From: Arthrobotrys musiformis
Lineage: Eukaryota > Ascomycota > Orbiliomycetes > Orbiliales > Orbiliaceae
Assembly (NCBI GenBank): GCA_036971715.1
Contig: JAVHJL010000009.1
Coordinates: 248,001-312,000, forward strand
Length of the DNA: 64,000 nucleotides
Direction of reading: 5' to 3'
The position numbers and the translations under genes were made by a program. The notes below the pieces were generated by a model. The model worked only from the letters and a program-made list of their open reading frames with translations. It made no database searches and had not been told where the DNA came from. Shown one piece after another: positions 57,548 to 64,000 of this stretch (position 1 is its first letter; the number at the start of each line of letters is the position of its first letter).

Positions 57548-60172
57548 TTATTTGCCTTTCTTCTGCTTGTCGACGTGAGCCTTCAATATCCTTCGGTGTT
57601 CTATCAAACTTCTCTTCTGCTTCTTCTTTGCTTGACCGAGCGTCATCAAGAAGTTCTTCTTGCGGGCCTTTTCCTTGTTGGTTGTGCTGTGCGGCTTCTC
57701 GGCGAGTGTCTTTCCTCTCTTGGAGCTGTATTTCTCTCGACCTTCGCGTCCCTCCTGGACTGCTGCAAGTCGGGCTTCCTTGTCGGACTTGCCTCGGGTC
57801 TTTGGTCCTTCGATTATAGCTTCGTCTACTTCGTCCTCATTTCTCCTGTGGATTTATTAGTAAGGGACCCCAAATTTATCCTGGAACATTTGTGCAACGT
57901 ACAGAGCTGTGACGGTCTTGGATGAGGCCTTTTGTAAATCGGCAGCTGCTCGCATTTTAGCAATTGTCGCTAGGTCGGCAGGTGTTAAGATCTATTTTAA
58001 AAATGTCAGTTGCGGTCGTTCGTCTGCGGGTGTGAAATCATTCCTACCCTTGTGGTGGCTAGACTCATAAAACTGTCCGGATTTTTAGTCTCCGGTGCGG
58101 GTTCCTCTGCTTCCTTGGTATCAACATCCATCTTATCATCCTTTTCTTCCTTCGCCTTGGTCTTCTTGTTCTTTGATGTCTTCTCATCTTCGGAATCGCT
58201 GATTTCGATGTCTCTTTCATCATCAGAGACACCAATCCAGCTTCCGGAGTCATCGCTGTCACTTTCGACATCCCATCCATCCCATCCTTGGTCTTCATCT
58301 TCCTCTGCAGCTGCCTCCTCCCCACCTTCCTCGATCTTCTTCTGCTTTTGTTCCTCATACCACTTCTCGAGCAAGTCGAGACCTTCAATAGTACCCGGTG
58401 CTTCCTCACCAAACCTCAGCTTCTCTTTCGTCTTCATCTCCATAGTTGCGGTCTTGCCACGATCCTTGCGTTTCAGCATATCAGGCGCAACCTCACGGTA
58501 CAGCCCGATCAAACTTCTTGCGGCCATCATGACACCCTTGTCCTTCGATCCCTTGTACGTAGTCAGATCCTGTAGCAAGGACTCGTTCATAGCTAAAGGC
58601 TGACGGGCGCAAATTTCTCGGATACTGTTGAGACCGGCTGTAGCAACCTCTCCGGCGACACCCTCGGAGACGAATTCGTCTGCGATTTTTCGGATGATTG
58701 GTTCAAGCAGATCTGGTGGGACTTGGTCGTGTGTGGCCTGGGCTGCGGCAACTAGGAACCGAGTAACCTCACGCTGGCGGGGTGTCAAGTACCTAAACTG
58801 TTAGCAGGGACCTGGGTTTTAAGGAGTTTGGGTAGCTTACTTGAGTAGATAGGAGTATATCCCAATGACGGTAAGTTTGTGTAAACCGATCAAACGGGAT
58901 ACCAGCTGTAATACCAAGAGTCTCTGTTCCATTGATAGCTTGTTACTACCCTTGGCGAGGTGCATCGAGTAGAGATTCTCCGCAAAGCCTTGTGGATCGT
59001 GGAGTAAGTGTAAAGCTGAAAAGTTCAACGGCGACGCTTTGTGCTTATTTCGCTCTTTCTATGCAATTGTTAGCGGGGTTGGTCTAGCGAAGGTAATTAT
59101 ACGATTTATTTACCTTTTTCAGCTTGTCAATCGCCCTTTCCATCTGGGATTGCTTCTTTTTGGTCTTTCCGCTGACACCAGCCTGGTGTTTTAGCTTGCT
59201 CAACGAGTCGTTATAGTCTTCATCGTCGCTGCTCTCGTCCATTTCCTCCCTTTCCTTATCAACGCCGAGGAAAAACCTAACGCCACCGCTCATAACCTTT
59301 GCGTTCGCGCTCAAGCTGGCTTCCTTGATGATCTCCACCGTACGGGCGTCATCCCAGATATTCCGCCTCCATAGCTCACGGGTAACTTTAACAGCCCACA
59401 GACCGACAACGGCGTCCGGGGAACCCTTTCCTGCTTCCACAACACTGAAAAGTACACCTTGAACCGTCTTGTTCAACCGATGATTCTTAGTTTTGGCATT
59501 CGCATTACGGATGTCTGAAACGATCGAATGGTAGAGCTGAGAACGGAGGTGTTTCGAGTTTGTGGTCGTCAGGATTGGGAAGAGGGTTTGAAGAAGACTA
59601 TCGAAGCTTGTTAGCCAAAGCTCCTGCAACTTTTAAGCCCCGGGACCTGACTACATACGCTGTAGAAGCAATTACATCCTTATTCCTTAGCTGTACGAGA
59701 CACTGGACCAACTTCTCTCGCAGGTCCGGTTCTAGGGTATTGTGGTGATGAAGGAGCAAGTCCGCCAAATCCTGCGGGTATCGCTTGGTAACGTCAGGGT
59801 AACAATCTGCGACATGAGTAATGAACCCCAACTGCTCGATAAACGGTTCGCTATCGTAACCCTCGGGCTGCGCAAGGAAGATGTCTCTCTGCGACTCGTA
59901 GTGTCGGAACTGGATCAGGAAATCGTCCCGGTAGGAACTAAAAGACCGCAAAGGAAACAAGTCAATTAACTCGGACCCTACTCGGAGATTTTAGAATCCG
60001 ACGTCTAGAGCCAGACCTTAACTTACGGTGGATCCCGCCTGATCTGGTTCTGCAAACTCGGCCTGCGGGTAACGGTTCCGTCGCATTAGTTTCCTCGTCG
60101 GTGTGTAACATCGTACAGGGGATATTACAAGTTTGACTGCTTCTCCAAAGCTGTTCTCTTCCGCTTGACCAT
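57548..60172 (-). CDS. SDA1: SDA1, 60S ribosome biogenesis protein, eight exons
   Basis: SDA1 is a nuclear HEAT-like protein needed for pre-60S export and, in yeast, actin organisation and G1 progression. Exons 60172-60129, 60062-60027, 59937-59659, 59597-59114, 59058-58841, 58792-58048, 57991-57903 and 57845-57548 give 730 residues. Landmarks in order: SNLPSLQNQIRRDPPSYRDD, FLAQPEG, GFITHVADCYPDVTKRYPQD, TLEPDLREKLVQCLVQLRNK, LRSQLYHSIVSDIRNANAKT, NFSALHLLHDPQGFAENLY, YLTPRQREVTRFL, an acidic stretch at about 490-570, ILTPADLATI, and a basic C-terminus with KNFLMTLGQAKKKQKRSL. The two tiny first exons (44 and 36 nt) were found only by splice logic and family match. Confidence 0.95.
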
Positions 60173-61238
60173 TTTTGAAGCCTTGTGTTTGGGTGGATGC
60201 CTAGATATTCACTTCGAAAGTTCTGGTGTCGATGTTGAATATTGTGCGGTCTTTTGGAAAATCGCGACGTTTCGAAAAAATTATGGCGGCCAAAAAAGAA
60301 CATCGAAGATTGTGAGCTATTCCCAATGTGGATGTCTTGGCACTCAAACAGTGGCGACCTAATTCGTAAATCCAACAAGCCACAACGCATGTGTGGGTCA
60401 CAAGCCCTGGAAGCGAATTCGAGTCTGGAAGGGTGTCGATCTCGCACTTCGGAGCATATTAATGCCTCATATAGATCTACTATAGCGCTCGGGTACCTTG
60501 CAAAAAAATCAAAATCTGCCCCAGGAAGAGTGCGTCTATATTCGATTCAACAATCACAAGATCATACGACGAGATTCCCCAACCGACATGCATTATTCGC
60601 TAAAACGTTTCATGGGTCAATTACTCAACGGATCGCGGAGTTCATATGATAGAACCTTCCGAGTCAAGGTTAATCCCGCGGCCGCTATTAACAGTGATAA
60701 CACTAACATGCAATCCATACAAGCAATCGTGTAATAGCTTCTTTGCAGGAGTACCAAGGTTCGACGGCCTTTTGGTCAAGGACTAAACTTTGAAGCTTCT
60801 GGACAGCTGTGATCGATTCCCACGCTCTCAGCTGATCGGGCCACGCCTAGGACATGTCGGAATCACTATTCCGAGCGAAAGGATCTGGAACTCCGAATTT
60901 GTAAGCCGGGTCACACTGCAAATATCAAATCCGATGTCGCCATTGGGTGCCTGCATCCTGCAAGCCAACCGCTGAACAGTCAGAGGCGCAAGCCATGAGA
61001 CCGAGAGTCCAAGTTCGCCTCAGGCTACTCCAGGGAGGGAAGCCTAGCTTGGAAGCTATGGGTGCTTATGCAGGCCAACAGAAACAAAGAGAAACTAACA
61101 TCAAGATCAGGATGGTCGATTCCCCCCCCCGCATGGATTTGGGAATCAGTTTGTGTCTCGTGCAGGCAAAACTTAAGGTTAAGGATGTGGCCATGTCCAT
61201 GTGGGGGGGGCGGGTCCGGCGCCAAGCGAGCAGCCTTC

Positions 61239-61272
61239 TGCAACCTGCAACTTGCAACATGCAACTGCAACC
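61239..61272. repeat. five tandem NTGCAAC units
   Basis: CTGCAAC, CTGCAAC, TTGCAAC, ATGCAAC and CTGCAAC-like units follow each other with a 7-bp then 6-bp period, next to a C homopolymer. Simple tandem repeat. Confidence 0.7.
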
Positions 61273-61993
61273 CCCCCAACGCAAAACTCGTATAGAACCA
61301 CATGAATCGTATGCATTCTATTTCTCCGAGAAGCCCAAATGGAATTATATCTCACGATGTTTCCTTTTTGTTTCAACAAACATACCAAAAAAATTCCTCG
61401 GGTTTATAATCTTTAGCATTATCTACAGCCGGCCCCTGATCCCTGCTCTTCCGTAGGCAGCATATCCCGTAAGACGATCAGCCAGCCGTGCAGCCAGAAC
61501 AATGTGCAGAATGCCAGCCACCTTCCCTAAAAGGTAGTACCAACAACATCGAAACTTCCTATCAAAGTTTAACCCACGATGACGAACTTTTGATATCCGA
61601 CGTTTTGGCTAAGCCCGATAGTGTCGCAATACCTATTCGTCCTAACTAATTGGCTACTATACCACAGAACCTACGGCGATAAGAGGGTTACTGTTACTCC
61701 ATGGCGAAGAATTGGCGCTTTAGTACCTAATTTCAAGAAGGACCCAATGTGCAGATCATATCTACATTCCCTAATTCAGGAACAGGGGAAGGTCCTAGAG
61801 CTATCATCCAACCTAACCTTAGCCCTCGGAAAGGGTTGGAGCTTGTATGTGGACATGCAGTACGACCGCAAAAAAAGAATATACGTGCTACACTGAAGGG
61901 AAAAGTGGGAAAAGTGGGATAAGAGGGATATACGCAAAGCAAAATAGCATAGCTCAGTGTAACTAATGACAAAAGAGAGGACGAGGGGAAAGG

Positions 61994-62000
61994 TATAAAT
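61994..62000 (+). promoter_or_regulatory. TATA box of the secreted anchor-B-like gene
   Basis: TATAAAT, 102 nt upstream of the ATG at 62102, a normal distance for a regulated fungal gene. No other element could be assigned. Confidence 0.45.
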
Positions 62001-62101
62001 GGCAGCCCAGGACGCCGGATCGACAGGAGAAAGGTTCTTCAGACCGTAGTCAAGTCGCAGTATCTAGAGTTACAGTCCAGCTTCAACCTCAAACCATAAT
62101 C

Positions 62102-63768
62102 ATGAAGTTCACACAATACGCAGGCGTCGCTAGCTTGCTAGTTGGCGCTTCAGTCGCAAAGGAGATGCCCCAGGATCTCGAGCAGCACCGCCGTCTTTTC
62201 GCTAACGGCCAGCGACATATGGAGATCATGGCGAGAAAGCATGTAAGTTGAGCATTATCACCTAGATTCGTCCTAGATGTGATGCAGTTGAGCTATTTTC
62301 TAACAGGGGTGGGTGTTTTATAGTCATTTTGGGCTACTCAGGAGGCCAAAGGTGTTTACACCGCTGAATATCGAGAGCTAGGCTACACTCAGTGCAAGAA
62401 CGGTATTGCTGAGGCCGTTCCCGGCGACAAGAGCAATACCTTCCGATGCGACAACGTATGTATTCAGCCCTTACATGATGCCCATGGGAATAAAGATACT
62501 GACACGTCTGAAGCTCGACTTGTATCACTTCATCTCCCACACCGACCTTGGAAGCGCGACCGGACGTGGTTCGTCTTCATGGGGATGGGTCGCCCCAAGC
62601 GGCCGCGAGTTCGTCGCAATTGCCCAAGCCGATGGATCTGCCTTCGTTGAGATTACCAAGGAAGGAAAGATGGTCTATCTCGGCCGTCTCCCCCAGCACC
62701 ACGAGGCCCAACCCAGCATGTGGCGTGAACTCCGTGGCTACAGGCACTACATGATCATTGGCAGCGAGGCCGAGCACCACGGTATCCAGATTTTTGATAT
62801 GCGAAAGGTTTGTGCCTCCACATATTTTGCGTCTCTCAAATTGAATTTGTCTAATATTGGTGAACATCTAGCTTCAAAGCGTCGACCCAAAGAAGCCAAT
62901 CGTCTTCGACACCAAGAAGGACATTACCAGCTGGTACAAGGACTTGCCAATTGGCCGAACCCACAACGTCGTTGTTGACGAGAAGAACAAGTACGCCGTC
63001 GCCGTCGGTGCCGTTCCACGTAACCAAGGGTGCAAGGCCGGTTTGATCTTTATCGATCTTACCGATATCTACAACCCAACCAGCCCTGGATGCGCCAGCG
63101 AGGATGGATACGTCCACGACGCCCAGTGCTTGCCATACAAGGGACCCGATAAGAGGTACAAGGGCCGCACCATCTGCTACGGATACAACGAAGATACCCT
63201 CACCATCTACGATGTCACCGACCGCACTAATGCCACCATCATCTCCCGCACCTCCTACGAGGGTGCTTCCTACACCCACCAAGGTTGGGTTCTTGACAAG
63301 AGCTGGCAAGACTACTTGATCATGGATGACGAGTATGACGAAGTCAGGAAAGCCGGACCAGCCAAGGACGGTCGCCCAGTCACTTACATCTGGGACATCA
63401 AGGATCTCCACAACCCCAAGCAGACTGGATACTTCAAGGGTAAGGACCGCTCCATTGACCACAACCAGTACATCGTCGACGGATTGGTTTACCAGAGCAA
63501 CTACGGAAGCGGTCTCCACGTCCTTGATCTTACTTCCATCCCCAAGGACCCAACCGGTGCTGGCGTTCACGAAGTTGCTTTCTTCGATATCTACCCAGAG
63601 GATGACGAAGTTGAAGGTGGCGGTCAGGTTGAGTTCCTCGGCAGCTGGTCTTCTTATGCTATGCTTCCAAGCGGCTACATTCTCATCAACACCATCGAGC
63701 GTGGTGCCTTCATTGTCAAGATGCAGCAAAAGAGCGTCAAGGCCCGAGGCAGCCGACTTGGCTGGTAA
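62102..63768 (+). CDS. secreted choice-of-anchor-B-like protein, four exons
   Basis: Exons 62102-62242, 62324-62455, 62514-62807 and 62872-63768 give 487 residues. The signal peptide MKFTQYAGVASLLVGASVA is followed by a protein with LVIVD-like beta-propeller repeats as in bacterial choice-of-anchor-B proteins and fungal proteins annotated regulatory P domain-containing. Landmarks: SSSWGWVAPSGREFVAIAQA, WRELRGYRHYMIIGSEAEHH, GIQIFDMRKL, RTHNVVVDEKN, THQGWVLDKSWQDYLIMDDE, YVHDAQCLPYKG, ICYGYNEDTLTIYDVTDRTN and HNQYIVDGLVYQSNYGSGLH then VLDLTS. Codons are strongly biased to C-ending forms in exon 4, suggesting high expression. Biochemical role unknown. No GPI or membrane signal at the C-terminus (SRLGW). 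Confidence 0.82.
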
Positions 63769-64000
63769 ATCAGCAGCCTGCGCGTAGACGCAGATATCCA
63801 GACTAAGCCATGCTAGCAGGTCCCATAACATCGGCGTCTATATATATGGACACCGACCTGCAATTATTTAAAATCAACTAATAAGCTAATGCTGCCCAGT
63901 TTAACTTACAGTAGCTTTGCTCAGATACCACAACTTTTGTTTTCGTTAGATAAAATGATACCCTGTTATACCCTTCAATATGTATATAAAGGCCAAATTT
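63769..64000. other. 3' flank at the right edge
   Basis: AT-rich 3' region of the preceding gene. No further gene is seen before the window ends. Confidence 0.5.

Larger units (their letters stand above)
60173..62101. other. 1.9 kb divergent intergenic region
   Basis: Separates SDA1 and the secreted anchor-B-like gene. No convincing gene; a 91-codon frame at 61621-61896 has a conventional ATG but no family or composition support. It holds a 7-bp tandem repeat at 61239-61272, C and G homopolymers near 61121, 61203 and 61270, and a TATA box at 61994. Confidence 0.5.

Noticed and set aside
61621..61896. 91-codon frame in the SDA1 upstream region
   Set aside because: Composition is intergenic-like and no domain is present; it looks like chance.

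Overview
The window looks like nuclear chromosomal DNA of a filamentous ascomycete (Pezizomycotina). Genes are broken by many short GT-AG introns of about 50-90 nt, several with visible CTAAC/CTAAT-like branch sites. Gene density is about one per 2-3 kb, and the recognisable families (SRP19, WRAP73, long tRNase Z, TRF4, Ubc6, NOL8-like, DML1/Misato, SDA1) are fungal housekeeping genes. A Leotiomycete-type genome is my guess from protein flavour only; no marker here fixes the class. There is no rRNA, CRISPR, prophage or intact transposon.

Layout. From 1 to 13 kb: a possible gene start running off the left edge, a KCTD-type BTB protein with a damaged or mis-modelled 5' end, a small unknown ORF, SRP19, the six-exon WD-repeat protein WRAP73, long-form tRNase Z and a mitochondrial PPR protein. 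From 13.5 to 21.7 kb: a 13-exon intracellular histidine acid phosphatase, the non-canonical poly(A) polymerase TRF4 and a coiled-coil unknown. From 23 to 27.5 kb: a 14-exon HSPA12-like Hsp70 ATPase and the ER tail-anchored E2 Ubc6. From 27.5 to 32.2 kb is a 4.8 kb gene-free tract leading to a 1320-residue disordered protein. From 36.9 to 47 kb: mitochondrial holo-ACP synthase, a NOL8-like nucleolar protein with an inserted four-copy repeat, a disordered unknown, an APH-fold kinase-like protein and a coiled-coil unknown. From 48.8 to 53.6 kb: a second HSPA12-like ATPase and DML1/Misato. From 55 to 64 kb: a GPI-anchored cell-wall-type protein made of VETTP/CETTP repeats with a one-base frame break, SDA1, and a secreted choice-of-anchor-B-like protein.

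The genes do not form one pathway. Themes are RNA metabolism (tRNase Z, PPR, TRF4, NOL8-like, SDA1), protein targeting and quality control (SRP19, Ubc6, two HSPA12-like ATPases), mitochondria (PPR, holo-ACP synthase, DML1, tRNase Z) and the cell surface (GPI repeat protein, anchor-B protein). I do not see an obvious new multi-gene system. The most unusual items are the surface repeat protein with its frame break, the two divergent Hsp70-like ATPases with odd splicing, the repeat insertion in the NOL8-like protein, and several unnamed disordered or coiled-coil proteins.

Exon boundaries were worked out by hand from splice motifs and reading-frame continuity. For the multi-exon genes the summed exon lengths divide by three, except where a frame break is reported.
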